From NCBI GenBank assembly GCA_041393535.1, contig JAWKJY010000014.1, forward strand, positions 1-64,000: a DNA stretch of 64,000 bases, written 5' to 3'. The notes below the pieces were generated by a model. The model was not told the origin of the DNA and did not search any database. It saw only the letters and a program-made list of their open reading frames with translations. This stretch comes from JAWKJY01 sp041393535. GTDB lineage: Bacteria; Actinomycetota; Thermoleophilia; Gaiellales; Gaiellaceae. The translations under genes and the position numbers were made by a program. Positions 34,711-44,026 of this stretch are shown here, in pieces; position 1 is the stretch's first letter; each line of letters opens with the position of its first letter.

Positions 34711-35179
34711 CCCGACCCCCACGCGGCGCGGCGCACGAGGGCGCCGCCCCCGGCCGTTCCGGCCAGGGAGCGCGATCGTGTCGAGCGTCCGACGTGCGCA
34801 AGGCCAGGCCCGGCTCGGGCATGGCTGCAATCGTGGGCTCGGCCGACGAGGCCGACGAGGCCGACGAGGCCGACGAGGCCGACGAGGCCGACGAGGCCGA
34901 CGAGGCCGACGAGGCCGACGAGGCCGACGAGCGGAGGCTAGGCCGCTTCGGGGTAGAGCGGGCGTCGTCCGTCGGCTCGGGCCGCGGCGGGAACGCGATC
35001 ACGCGCGCGCCGGGCGCCGGATGGACGAGCCGCAGCGGCGGCCGGTCGCCCCGGTCGCTCGCGCGGCGCGGGCTCTCGCCGGCCTTGGCCGCGCGGCGGA
35101 TCTCGCCGATGTCGGTCGAGATGGCCGACAGGACGCCGACGAAGGCCGCGATCACGCCGATCCCGAGCACCCAGGTCAC
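34670..35179 (-). CDS. Small membrane protein with Ser-Ser-Ala repeat tail
   Basis: About 169 residues if read to TAG at 34670-34672. GTG 35179 overlaps the stop of the upstream small ORF (GTGA). The first helix (WVLGIGVIAAFVGVLSAI) is followed by a basic, Pro-rich cytoplasmic stretch, then (SSA) repeats from the 9-bp tandem array. The tail after the array lies partly in repeat copy 3 and looks non-conserved. The membrane helix and coupling support a real gene; the extent of the C-terminus is uncertain. Confidence 0.45.
   Translation of the reverse strand: MTWVLGIGVIAAFVGVLSAISTDIGEIRRAAKAGESPRRASDRGDRPPLRLVHPAPGARVIAFPPRPEPTDDARSTPKRPSLRSSASSASSASSASSASSASSASSASSASSAEPTIAAMPEPGLALRTSDARHDRAPWPERPGAAPSCAAPRGGRGAHPGGGTTRLRR
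34842..34931. repeat. Ten perfect copies of a 9-bp tandem repeat
   Basis: GCCGACGAG occurs ten times without interruption. Because 9 is a multiple of three, copy number can change without breaking a reading frame. On the minus strand it encodes a Ser-Ser-Ala run in the protein at 34670-35179. Confidence 0.9.
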
Positions 35180-35364
35180 CGTCCCGCTCCGGCGTGCCAG
35201 AGGTAGGCGATCACCGTCGCGCACACCGCCGCCCGCTTCGGGTCGCCGTCCGGCGAGTAGACGTCGATCGGCAGCGTCGTGTCCGTCCCGGGCTCCCGGA
35301 AGGGCACGACGTAGCGGATCCATCCGTTCGCGCGCTGGCTGTCTGGGCGAAGGGGGTTCAGCAT
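35176..35364 (-). CDS. Small hypothetical protein
   Basis: 62 residues beginning MLNPLRPDSQRANGWIRYVV, with IDVYSPDGDPKRAAVCATVI near the end. It is hydrophobic at the C-terminus and lacks known motifs. A GGTGCAGG site precedes the ATG. The overlap of its TGA with the next GTG suggests both are translated. It could also be the remnant of a longer gene. Confidence 0.45.
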   Translation of the reverse strand: MLNPLRPDSQRANGWIRYVVPFREPGTDTTLPIDVYSPDGDPKRAAVCATVIAYLWHAGAGR

Positions 35365-35459
35365 CCTGCACCGGTAGTCGGCGCCCCAGAGGATTCCTTG
35401 AGAAAGCTCCCCCCTTCAGGGGACGGAGCGGCGCGCGGCTCACCCGGCCGGCGCGGCGC

Positions 35460-36059
35460 TCAGCGTGCGAACGAGTGGTACTCCTCGTTCGGCACCCAGC
35501 CGCACGCGTTCGCGATGCGGTTGGTGTAGTTGAACATCGCCGCGACCTGGACGATGTCCATCACGTCCTCCTCCGTCCAGCCGTCCCTGCGCAGGACGTC
35601 GAGGTCGGCCTCCGAGCAGGCGTGCGACTCGATCGTGACCTTGACCACGAAGTCGAGCATCCGCTTCTCCCGCTCGTCGATGCGTGCGTGACGGTAGTTC
35701 GCCATCAGCTGGTCGACGAGGATGGGGTCACCGGTCAGCTGCCGCAACGCGGCCGCGTGGCTGGTGAGTCAGTAGTAGCAGCGGTTCTGCGCCGAGACGA
35801 CCACCGCGATCGTCTCGCGCTGCGCCGGCGTCAGGCCGGACTCGCCGCGCAGCAGCTCGTCGTAGAGCGCGCGCCACTTCATGAAGTGCGTCGGGCGGAA
35901 CGAGTAGCAGCGGAAGACGTTCGGGACGAGCCCGAGCTTCTCGCGCGCCCGCTCGAAGAGGCCGCGGACGTCGTCCGGCAGGTCCTTCTCCGCCGGGATC
36001 GGCAGCCACGAGATGCGCGGCTCGGCCTTCTTCGACGTGCGCTTGCGGGTCGTCGCCAT
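35460..36059 (-). CDS. Peroxidase-related AhpD-like protein, probable CxxU selenoprotein
   Basis: Read through the in-frame TGA at 35769-35771, the gene gives 199 residues, the normal length of uncharacterised peroxidase-related (AhpD/carboxymuconolactone-decarboxylase-like) proteins. N-terminal ISWLPIPAEKDLPDDV, VPNVFRCYSFRPTHF and LTPAQRETIAVVVSAQNRC lead to C94-Y-Y-U97-L-T-S-H101, where AhpD has CxxCxxxH. After the TGA the frame is unchanged and continues with family-typical AAALRQLTG, DEREKRMLDFVVKVT and FNYTNRIANA. The second redox Cys is replaced by UGA, as in known CxxU AhpD-like selenoproteins. Annotated normally, it would appear as two ORFs, 35769-36059 and 35460-35747. ATG 36059 is seven bases after TAGACT. 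A sequencing or real nonsense change remains possible. Confidence 0.75.
35738..35756 (-). promoter_or_regulatory. Candidate bacterial SECIS hairpin after the UGA
   Basis: In the mRNA, nucleotides +16 to +28 after the UGA form GCCGC-GUU-GCGGC, a 5-bp stem with a GUU loop, extended by two more pairs after a G-A mismatch (+13 to +31). Bacterial SECIS elements need a stem-loop with a G at the start of the apical loop about 16-37 nt behind the UGA; the loop G is at +21. The fit is by eye, and GC-rich sequence forms such hairpins often. Confidence 0.45.
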
Positions 36060-36069
36060 CGGCCGGAGT

Positions 36070-36768
36070 CTACTCCACCAGCCGACGGAGGAGGCCCGCG
36101 AGCGCATCCGGCGCGGTGACCATCGCGTCGTGCCCGGCGTCGAGCTCGAGCACGGGCCAGCCGTCCGCGCGGGCCTGCTCGGCGATCGGCCCGAACAGCG
36201 ACCGCGTGCACCAGACGTACGTCCGCGGGATCGCCCGCGCGATCTCGCTCGACAGCGCGACGCGGTGCTCGAAGGCGGCGAGCGGAAAGGGCGTCAGGCG
36301 CGCGTCGACCCATGCCGCGTCCGCCGGGTCGTCGATCCCGAGCGCCGCGGCCTGCCACGGCGGGACGAGCCATCCGTCGCCGTGCTCGGCCGCGGCGGCG
36401 CGGACGAGCGGCCCGAGCGCCGGGGCCTCGTCGACGGGCGACTCGCCGTCCTCCGGCGTGTGCGCGTCGAGGAAGACGAGCTGCGCGATCCGCCCGGGCA
36501 GCCGCTCGGCGACGGCGAGGACGAGCAGGCCGGCGAAGCTGTGCCCCACGAGGACGGCGTCCCGGACGTCCTCGGCGACGAGCGTCGCGCACAGGTCGTC
36601 CACCCAGGTCTCGACGCCGACGTCGCGCGTCAGGAGGTGCGCGCGGTCGCCGAGGCCGGTCAGCGTGGGCGCGTGGGCCTCGTGGCCGGCGGCCCGCAGC
36701 AGCGGCAGCACGCGCCGCCAGCACCAGCCGCCGTGCCACGCGCCGTGGACGAGCACGAACGTCGCCAT
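36070..36768 (-). CDS. Alpha/beta hydrolase (salicylate-esterase-like)
   Basis: 232 residues of the alpha/beta hydrolase fold. HGAWHGGWCWRRVLPLL near the N-terminus carries the oxyanion region, LVGHSFAGLL the nucleophile Ser, LFGPI...LDAGHDAMVTAPD the acid-His part with the catalytic His in GHDAM. This set resembles plant-type methyl esterases and EstC. A GGGAGGTGCG ribosome-binding site precedes ATG 36768. The peroxidase-related gene starts 10 bp after its stop, so they form an operon. Confidence 0.88.
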   Translation of the reverse strand: MATFVLVHGAWHGGWCWRRVLPLLRAAGHEAHAPTLTGLGDRAHLLTRDVGVETWVDDLCATLVAEDVRDAVLVGHSFAGLLVLAVAERLPGRIAQLVFLDAHTPEDGESPVDEAPALGPLVRAAAAEHGDGWLVPPWQAAALGIDDPADAAWVDARLTPFPLAAFEHRVALSSEIARAIPRTYVWCTRSLFGPIAEQARADGWPVLELDAGHDAMVTAPDALAGLLRRLVE

Positions 36769-36799
36769 CGCACCTCCCGTCGGGCCTCGAGGACGTTGG

Positions 36800-36805
36800 T
36801 AGAAT
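36800..36805 (+). promoter_or_regulatory. -10 box TAGAAT of the tRNA-Asp gene
   Basis: TAGAAT 13 bp before the tRNA 5' end at 36818. A matching -35 is not clear. Confidence 0.5.
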
Positions 36806-36817
36806 GCCCGCGCCCCA

Positions 36818-37538
<721 letters not shown>

Positions 37539-37679
37539 GCCTCCACCTCCCCTGCTCGCCTGCCGGTCGTGCGTCGCTGACCTCTTGCCGTGCACGGGAG
37601 CGCCGAAACACCGCGTCAGGGCCCCGCGCCCTCCCGGGCGGGCCCGGAACGCGAGCCCGGATCGCCTACTGTGGGTGGC

Positions 37680-39154
37680 GTGCGCTCCACGCTCCTCGTG
37701 GGAGCGGTCGCGGCGCTCCTGCTCGCGGCCTGCGGCGGCTCGCCGTCAAGGCCCGCGTCCGGGCCGGCCGGGCCCGCCGGCGCGGTGCGGATCCTCCTCG
37801 CCGGGGACGCGATGCTCGGCCGTGGCGTCGCCCGGCTCGCGCCCGGGTCGGTCCTCGTCGGCATCCGCCCGCAGGTCGCCGCGGCGGACGTCGCGCTCGC
37901 GAACCTCGAGTCGCCGCTGACGACGCGCGCGCACGATCCCGGCGCCGGGCCGAACGCGCTCGAGGCCGATCCCGGGGCGGCGCACCTGCTCGCCGACGCG
38001 GGCTTCGACGCGATGGCCGTCGCGAACAACCACGCGGGCGACGCGGGGCCGGCGACCGTCGGCGACTCGCTCGCCGCGCTCGCGGCGGCCGGCCTGGTCG
38101 GCGTGGGCGGCGGCGCGACCGCGGCCGGGCCCTCGCCCCGCGCGTCGTCGAGGCGAACGGCGTCCGGGTCGCGCTGCTCGCGTTCGACGCGACCGGGCAG
38201 GGGCCCACGGCGGGGCCGACGAGCGCGGGCGTCGCCGCGTGGGACGAGGCCGAGGCGCGCGACGCCGTCGCGCGCGCCCGGGAGCTCGCGGACGTCGTCG
38301 TCGTCGGCCTCCACGGCGGCGCCGAGCACGTCCCCGTCGTCGACCCCTACACGACACGCCTCGCCGGCCTGCTCGCGGGCTGGGGCGTCGACGTCGTCTG
38401 GGCGGCCGGGCCGCACGTCGTCCAGCCGCTGGCCGTCGTCGACCCGGACGGGGACGGCCGCCCGACCGTCGTCGCGACGAGCCTCGGCAACCTCGTCTTC
38501 GACCAGCACGCGCCGGGCACGCGCCAGGGCGTGCTGCTCGAGGTCGTCGCCGGCCGGGACGGCGTGCGCGCCTACCGGGTCGGTGACACGGACCACGCCG
38601 ACGGCCCCGTCTCGTTCGTCGGCTGGCGGCCGCCTGCGGGCGATGCCGCCCTGCTGGACGACGGCTGGTGGACGCTCGCGCGCCCGGTCGAGGCGGCGCC
38701 CTCCGCCGCCGACGCGCCGGCCGACTTCCCGGGCGACGTCGTCGCCGCCTCGCGCGGGGACGCGGACGCCGACGGGGCCGACGACCTCGTCGTCGCGTTC
38801 CGTCGGCCGGCCAGCGCCCGCGTCGAGCGCGAGCTCGTGCCGCTCGACCGGCGCGTCGACGCGGAGGGGCGCACCGCGCACGTCGGCGTCTACCGTACCG
38901 GGCCGCTCGCCTCCCGCTGGGTCGCCGGCACGCTCGTCGACCCGGTCGCCCGCCTGGCCGCCTGCGACGGCGCGATCGCCGTCGGCTACTCGACGCTCGA
39001 CGACGACGCCGTCGTCCGCACCGGCGCCTGGCGCTGGGGCGGCTTCGGCTTCCTCACCCTCCCCGACCTGCCCGGCCCCGGGGCGCCCGCCTGCGCGGAC
39101 GTCGACGGCGACGGCGCACGCGACCCGCTCGTCCTCGAAAGGAGCCCCGCATGA
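37680..39154 (+). pseudogene. CapA-like metallophosphoesterase lipoprotein, one frameshift
   Basis: The first frame (37680 to about 38125) has a lipobox LLLAACG and the CapA start VRILLAGDAMLGRGVARL, VALANLESPLT and MAVANNHAGDAGP. It then shifts near 38125 into the frame that gives VVVGLHGGAEHVPVVDPY, VWAAGPHVVQPLAVV and TSLGNLVFDQ, all CapA motifs, and ends at TGA 39154. The C-terminal region has Asp-rich loops (DADADGADD, DVDGDGARD) like FG-GAP/EF-hand repeats. CapA-type proteins act in poly-gamma-glutamate or surface polymer metabolism. Codon use is normal on both sides, so a sequence error is as likely as decay. The stop overlaps the DUF3160 start (ATGA). Confidence 0.75.
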
Positions 39155-41382
39155 CCACGCGCTGGCTGATCCCGCTCGCGGCCCTCGCCGTCGCGCTCGC
39201 CGCCGGCTGCTCGTCCGGCGGCGAGCAGGCGACGACGGCCGAGCCGACGCCTGCCCCGGCCCCCGAGCCGGCGCCTGCGCCCGCGCCTGGGCCCGCGCCT
39301 GCGCCTGCTCCCGAGCCCGCGCCCGAGCCCGTCGAGCCGACGCAGACCGAGAGCCAGCCGGTCGAGCCGCCCCCGACGGCGTCGGAGCCCGCGCCCGCGC
39401 CGGCCGCGCTCGAGCTGCCCGCCGCGACGACGAGCTTCGCGACGTACGCGCCGGTCCCGCTCGCCGACCCGGAGACGCCCGCCTACGCCGGCCCGGCGAC
39501 GCCGACCTCGCTCGAGGGCGTCTCGGTCGTCCAGGTCGTCCGCAAGGCCCTCCGCGAGGCCGGCGCGACCACGACGCTGACGCGGCAGGGCTTCGTCGTC
39601 GTCCCCTCCGACCTGCAGCTCTTCCACTACGCCTACCAGGGCGACGTCTACGAGGGCTGGCCCGTTTTCGTCACGACCGACGCGGCGTACCACACGTGGC
39701 ATCGCGTCTTCGACAAGGTGCTGCGCGACCTCGAGCAGGAGGCGCTGCTGCCGAAGCTCGAGGACCTGACCCGCGGCCTGGTCGCGGCAACGTCGGCGCA
39801 GCGGGCCGAGCTCGCCTCGACGCCGCTCGGGGACGCGGCGGCGCAGGCCGAGGGGATCGCGCAGGTCGCGGCCGCCGCGCTGGGGCAGGAGGTCGAGCTC
39901 TCGCCGCTCGCCGCGCAGGAGCTCACGCTCGTGCAGGCGCACGGAGGGACGGAGACCTCGCCCCTGCTCGGGACGCCGATCGACTACTCGCTGATGACGC
40001 CGCGCGGGCACTACACGCGCACCGCCGACCTGACCCGCTACTTCACCGCGATGTCCGTGCTCGGCCAGCTCGCCTTCTGCCTGCCCGGGACGACCGACTG
40101 CGCCGACGTCGCGCCGCTGCGCACCGGCATCCTGCTCGCCCGCGCGCTGCGCTCCGACCCGAGCCTGCTCGTGCTCTGGCGGTCGATCTACGAGCCGACC
40201 GCGTTCCTCGTCGGCCTGTCGGACGACTACACGCCGGCAGAGCTCGCCGACGCGGTCGAGGCGGCCGTCCCGGCGGCCGCGGACGACCCGGTCGCGCTCG
40301 CCGACGACGCGGCCGTCGAGGCCGTCGCGCAGGCGCTCACCACCGCGCGCCCCGTCCGGATCAGCCCCGACCGCGCGGCGGTGCGCACGATGGGCACGCG
40401 GTTCGTCGTCGACTCGTACGTGCTCGACCAGCTGATCTACCCGAACGTCGGCACCCCCGAGAAGCCGCGAACCCTCCCCTCGGCGCTCGACCTGGCCGCC
40501 GCCTTCGGCTCGGACGTCGCGCTCGCGGCGCTCGAGCAGGCGGGCGCGACCGACTACGAGGGCTACGACGAGCAGCTCGACCGCCTGCGCGAGGGGATCG
40601 CCGACCGCGCCGACGCCGACTGGGGCGGCACCGTCTACGACGCCTGGCTCGCCGCGCTCCAGCCGCTGTTCGGCCGCTACGGCGCCGCCTACCCCGACTT
40701 CATGCGCACGGACGCCTGGGCGGCGAAGTCGCTCCAGGCGGGGCTGGGCTCGTACGCCGAGCTGAAGCACGACACGATCCTCTACGCGAAGCAGGCGGTC
40801 GCAGAGGGCGGCGACGACCGGATCCCGCCGCGGCGGAACTGGGTCGAGCCCGAGCCGGTGGCGTTCGGCCGGCTCGCCGCCGCCGTCGACCTGCTCCGCG
40901 GCGGCCTCGCCGAGCGCGGCCTCCTGGACGAGGAGCGCCAGGGGCTGCTCGACGACCTCTCCGGGCTGCTCGGCTCCTGGCAGCGGATCGCCCGGGACGA
41001 GCTCGCCGGACGGCCGATCGCGAAGGACGACAACGACCGCCTGACCTACGTCGGCGAGGAGCTCGAGGCGTGGTTCTGGCGGACGGCCGACATCTCCGCG
41101 AACGGCGACACGGAGGCCGACCAGGACGCGGCGATCGTCGCCGACGTCGCCAGCGGCCCGGACGGGATCCTCGAGCTCGGAACCGGCAGGGTCGACCGGA
41201 TCTACGTCCTCGTGCCCGACGACGAGGGGGCGTTCCAGGTCGCGGTCGGGGGCGTCTACTCGTTCTACGAGACGACGACCCCGCCGGGCGAGCGGCTGAC
41301 GGACGAGGAGTGGCGCGCGCGGCTCGCCCGCGGCGAGGCCCCGCCCCGCCCGGCCTGGCAGGCGCCGCTCCTCCCCGGCTAG
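39151..41382 (+). CDS. DUF3160 lipoprotein
   Basis: 743 residues. Lipobox ALAAGCS at about residue 21, a Pro/Ala/Glu spacer (residues 30-85), then DUF3160 with FHYAYQGDVYEGWPVFVTTDAAYHTWHRVFDKVLR cut into its recognisable motifs DAAYHTWHRVFDKVL, DPSLLVLWRSIYEPTAFLVG, GTRFVVDSYVLDQLIYPNVG and KSLQAGLGSYAELKHDTILY. The KHDT motif and the last strand GVYSFYETTTPPGERLTDEEWR are typical. DUF3160 proteins are exported and of unknown function; several are near surface-polymer genes. Translation is coupled to the CapA-like gene. Confidence 0.9.
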   Translation: MTTRWLIPLAALAVALAAGCSSGGEQATTAEPTPAPAPEPAPAPAPGPAPAPAPEPAPEPVEPTQTESQPVEPPPTASEPAPAPAALELPAATTSFATYAPVPLADPETPAYAGPATPTSLEGVSVVQVVRKALREAGATTTLTRQGFVVVPSDLQLFHYAYQGDVYEGWPVFVTTDAAYHTWHRVFDKVLRDLEQEALLPKLEDLTRGLVAATSAQRAELASTPLGDAAAQAEGIAQVAAAALGQEVELSPLAAQELTLVQAHGGTETSPLLGTPIDYSLMTPRGHYTRTADLTRYFTAMSVLGQLAFCLPGTTDCADVAPLRTGILLARALRSDPSLLVLWRSIYEPTAFLVGLSDDYTPAELADAVEAAVPAAADDPVALADDAAVEAVAQALTTARPVRISPDRAAVRTMGTRFVVDSYVLDQLIYPNVGTPEKPRTLPSALDLAAAFGSDVALAALEQAGATDYEGYDEQLDRLREGIADRADADWGGTVYDAWLAALQPLFGRYGAAYPDFMRTDAWAAKSLQAGLGSYAELKHDTILYAKQAVAEGGDDRIPPRRNWVEPEPVAFGRLAAAVDLLRGGLAERGLLDEERQGLLDDLSGLLGSWQRIARDELAGRPIAKDDNDRLTYVGEELEAWFWRTADISANGDTEADQDAAIVADVASGPDGILELGTGRVDRIYVLVPDDEGAFQVAVGGVYSFYETTTPPGERLTDEEWRARLARGEAPPRPAWQAPLLPG

Positions 41383-41635
41383 GGGCCGTCAGCCCACGAG
41401 GAGGGCCGCGGCCGCGAGCGCGGTCGCGGCCCGTACGTGGTTGGCGGCAGTCCACTCGCGGACGTCGCGCCGCCAGGCCTCCGCCGCGCCGACGGCGTCG
41501 GACGACAGGCGGGCGAGGGACTGTTGCGCGGCACGGTGTACGCGACCGTCGTCCCGACGGCGCCCGCAGCGGGTGCCGGCGTCGGCCCGCAGGCCTACCG
41601 CGCCGGTCGCGCGCGCGACCGGCTGAGCCGCGCCG

Positions 41636-42700
41636 CTAGGCCGGCGCGATCGCGTCGATCGTCCGCCCGAAGCCAGCGAGCGCCTCCTCCCGCGAGGTGT
41701 ACTGGCCCTGCGGGAAGATCAGCGGCTGGCCGACGTCGAGGGCGCGCGAGGACTCGATCTGCGCGCGGCACTCCTCGGCGGAGCCGATCGCGAAGATCGA
41801 GTCGACCATCGCGTCCGAGACGAGGGCGGCCGTCCCCGCGTCGCTTCCCTCGAGGTCGCGGCTCTCGCCCCAGCGGTCCCTCAGCTCCGGGTCCGCGTTC
41901 ACGCGCGCCCAGGCGTCCCGCAGCGCGTCGGCCTCCTCGACGAACCCGGCCGCGCGGAACATGCGGTTGTAGAACTCGAAGTTGTTGTACCACGCGATCT
42001 GTGACCGGGCGACCTCGCGCGCGGCGGCCGGCTCGTCGGTCACCCAGGTCGGGACCATCAGCGCGATCTCGACGTCGGCGGGGTCGCGCCCGGCCCGCCG
42101 CGCGCCCTCGGCCACGGCCTCGACGCAGCGGACGACGTAGTCGGGCGTCGCGTAGTACGGGAGCAGGCCGTCGGCGATCTCGCCGGCGAGCTTCATCGTC
42201 TCGAGCCCGAGCGCGGCGACGTAGATCGGGATGCGCCGGCGGAGCGGCTCGACGTCGAGGCGGCCGTCGACGCAGCGGTAGTAGCGTCCCTCGTAGTGCA
42301 TGTCCTCGCGGGCGACGATGCCGCGCACGATCTCGACGTACTCGCGCATCCGCTGCAGGCGCGGCTCGAACTCGAGCCCGTGCCACGTCTCGACGAGCCG
42401 GCGGTGCCCGGTGCCGAGCCCGAGCACGTGGCGGCCGTTCGAGAGGGAGTCCACGGTGAGCGCGCCCATGGCGGTCAGCGCGGGCGTCCGCACCGGCAGG
42501 GTGACGATCGCGGTGCCGATCTCCACGCGCTCGGTCGCCATGGCGATCCCGGAGAGGACCGCGAGGGCGTCCCAGCACCAGGCCTCGGGCAGGTAGACCG
42601 AGGTGTAGCCGGCGGCCTCGATCCGGTGCGCGAGCTCGACGAGGTCGCGGGCGCTGAGGTTCGGATCCTGGGCGGGCAGGACGACGCCGAGACGGGCCAT
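41636..42700 (-). CDS. LLM-class (F420-dependent type) oxidoreductase
   Basis: 354 residues of the luciferase-like monooxygenase fold. Motifs: YTSVYLPEAWCWDALAVLSG, VEIGTAIVTLPVRTPALTAM, GRHVLGLGTGHRRLVETWHG, IPIYVAALGLETMKLAGEIADG. Such actinobacterial proteins usually bind F420, some FMN. Substrate unknown. AGGAGGAG precedes ATG 42700. The 253 bp after it (41383-41635) hold no gene with a usable start, although one minus frame ends in a helix-like AATALAAAALLVG. Confidence 0.9.
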   Translation of the reverse strand: MARLGVVLPAQDPNLSARDLVELAHRIEAAGYTSVYLPEAWCWDALAVLSGIAMATERVEIGTAIVTLPVRTPALTAMGALTVDSLSNGRHVLGLGTGHRRLVETWHGLEFEPRLQRMREYVEIVRGIVAREDMHYEGRYYRCVDGRLDVEPLRRRIPIYVAALGLETMKLAGEIADGLLPYYATPDYVVRCVEAVAEGARRAGRDPADVEIALMVPTWVTDEPAAAREVARSQIAWYNNFEFYNRMFRAAGFVEEADALRDAWARVNADPELRDRWGESRDLEGSDAGTAALVSDAMVDSIFAIGSAEECRAQIESSRALDVGQPLIFPQGQYTSREEALAGFGRTIDAIAPA

Positions 42701-42768
42701 CGCTCCTCCTGGTGGTCGTGGCGGGCGAGCGGGTGCCGGATCCTAGGCGGTCCCGCCGGGCGAGGTCG

Positions 42769-42925
42769 ACCGTCCGCCCGGGACACGTCCGACCGGGACG
42801 TGGCCGCTCCGGCCGGCCCCGGAGCGTGCCCCCGCCCTGGGTGGGGTTCCACGATCCCACCTGGTAGACGCGTGCGCGAGGCCCTGCGCGGGAATCGGCA
42901 CGCCTCGCGCGCGAATCGGCACCGA
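42769..42925 (-). repeat. Intergenic promoter-hairpin repeat, copy 4 (diverged)
   Basis: On the plus strand 42892-42921 carries two ATCGGCAC motifs 21 bp apart, matching copy 3. On the minus strand GTGGAACCCCACCC with GGGCGGGG follows a TCTACC box, then two tandem hairpins CGTCC-N5-GGACG and GTCC-N5-GGAC (42769-42800) that match copy 1 with changes only in the loops. The orientation of the ATCGGCAC pair is reversed relative to the hairpin part compared with copies 2 and 3. It lies upstream of the LLM gene. Confidence 0.5.
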
Positions 42926-42987
42926 GGACGGGGCCGGGGCGGACGGCTGCGACCGCACCCGACGCACGAGGCGCCGCTACCGCGCCG

Positions 42988-44016
42988 TCACGGGCAGCAC
43001 TGGCACGCCTCCGACTGCGCCGCGTCGTACGCGATCGAGCCGAGCGCGGTCACCCCGTCGACGTAGTCTTTGGCGCGCGCCAGGCAGGCCTGCCGCTTCT
43101 TGCCCTTCGGGTACGCGCGCTGACACGCCCGCTTGAGCTGCCTGGCGAACTGCGCGTCGCATGCATCCCGGTCGCTCCGGCACGTCCCGTAGCAGATGTC
43201 GTGCGCGTCGCACGCCGGGCGGAAGTCGGCCCTGCCGACCTTGTCGGGGAACTTCGGCCCGCCCTTCGGCCCGCACCCGTTCGCCTCGGGCACGTAGCCC
43301 TCGCGCGGGACACGCGTCTTGCGGCAGCGCTCGAAGTAGCGGATCGGGTACTTCGGCTCGATCCCGTACTCCGTGCAGCACTGCGTCGCCGGGTCGTACA
43401 CGCGCGACGCGCCGCGGGCCGTCTCGTTCTCGCAGTAGGGCTTGCACACGCCGCGGATGCACTCCTCCCCCTTCTTGCAGCAGACCCCCTTGCACGGGTC
43501 TCGCGTGTCAGGGCAGGCGCACTCGCCCTTGACGCAGCGCGCGCCGACGGGACAGCAGTCGTGGTACTCGCCGCAGCGGACGCTCCCCTTCGGGCACTTC
43601 TCCTTGCACAGCCGGCCGTCGACGCAGTCGTCGTTCGGATAGCAGCAGTTCCGGGGGTCGCCGCACGGATAGAGGCAGTCGCAGTACTCGGCGCCGATGC
43701 GGTTCTGGCCGCAGCGGTGGCGCTTCGGGTCGCAGCAGTGGAAGTCGTAGTCGAACTGGCAGCAGATCGAGTCGGGGCCGCAGCAGCCGGGGACGACGAG
43801 CGGGCTCAGCGCACCGCACTCGGTGTACGGTGCGCCGCACTCGATCCGCTGCGGCCGCCGCGTCCCGGCGAGCGCCCGTCCCGGGAGCGAGGCGCCGACC
43901 ACCGCGCCGAGCGCGAGGAGCAGCACGCGGCGACGCGGCAGCTCGCTCGCGAGCCCCCGGGCGAGGTCGTCGAAGAGCCGTTCGCGTCTGTCGCGGACCC
44001 TGTCGCCGTCCACCAT
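42988..44016 (-). CDS. Exported Cys-rich protein with phospholipase A2-like domain
   Basis: About 342 residues with some 42 Cys after the signal region. LPRRRVLLLALGAVVGASLPG near residue 28 resembles a Tat or Sec signal (shown here as RRRVLLLALGAVVG). The first two thirds consist of CC pairs (PGCCGPDSICC, CCYPNDDC, DCCPVGARC, GVCCKKGEEC), like knottin or granulin modules. The last third has CDAHDICYGTCRSDRDACD, the His-Asp-x-Cys-Tyr active site of secreted phospholipase A2, preceded by a Gly-Cys-Gly loop for calcium. ATG 44016 (TAGCCT seven bases ahead) is favoured over GTG 44019. Confidence 0.8.
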   Translation of the reverse strand: MVDGDRVRDRRERLFDDLARGLASELPRRRVLLLALGAVVGASLPGRALAGTRRPQRIECGAPYTECGALSPLVVPGCCGPDSICCQFDYDFHCCDPKRHRCGQNRIGAEYCDCLYPCGDPRNCCYPNDDCVDGRLCKEKCPKGSVRCGEYHDCCPVGARCVKGECACPDTRDPCKGVCCKKGEECIRGVCKPYCENETARGASRVYDPATQCCTEYGIEPKYPIRYFERCRKTRVPREGYVPEANGCGPKGGPKFPDKVGRADFRPACDAHDICYGTCRSDRDACDAQFARQLKRACQRAYPKGKKRQACLARAKDYVDGVTALGSIAYDAAQSEACQCCP

Positions 44017-44026
44017 CACGCCCAGG

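Noticed and set aside
35460..36059. Frameshift as the cause of the split peroxidase-related gene
   Set aside because: The two halves are in the same frame, so only a stop codon separates them, not an indel.
41383..41635. Small minus-strand gene after the LLM enzyme
   Set aside because: A helix-like frame ends at 41390 but has no start codon downstream of the LLM gene.
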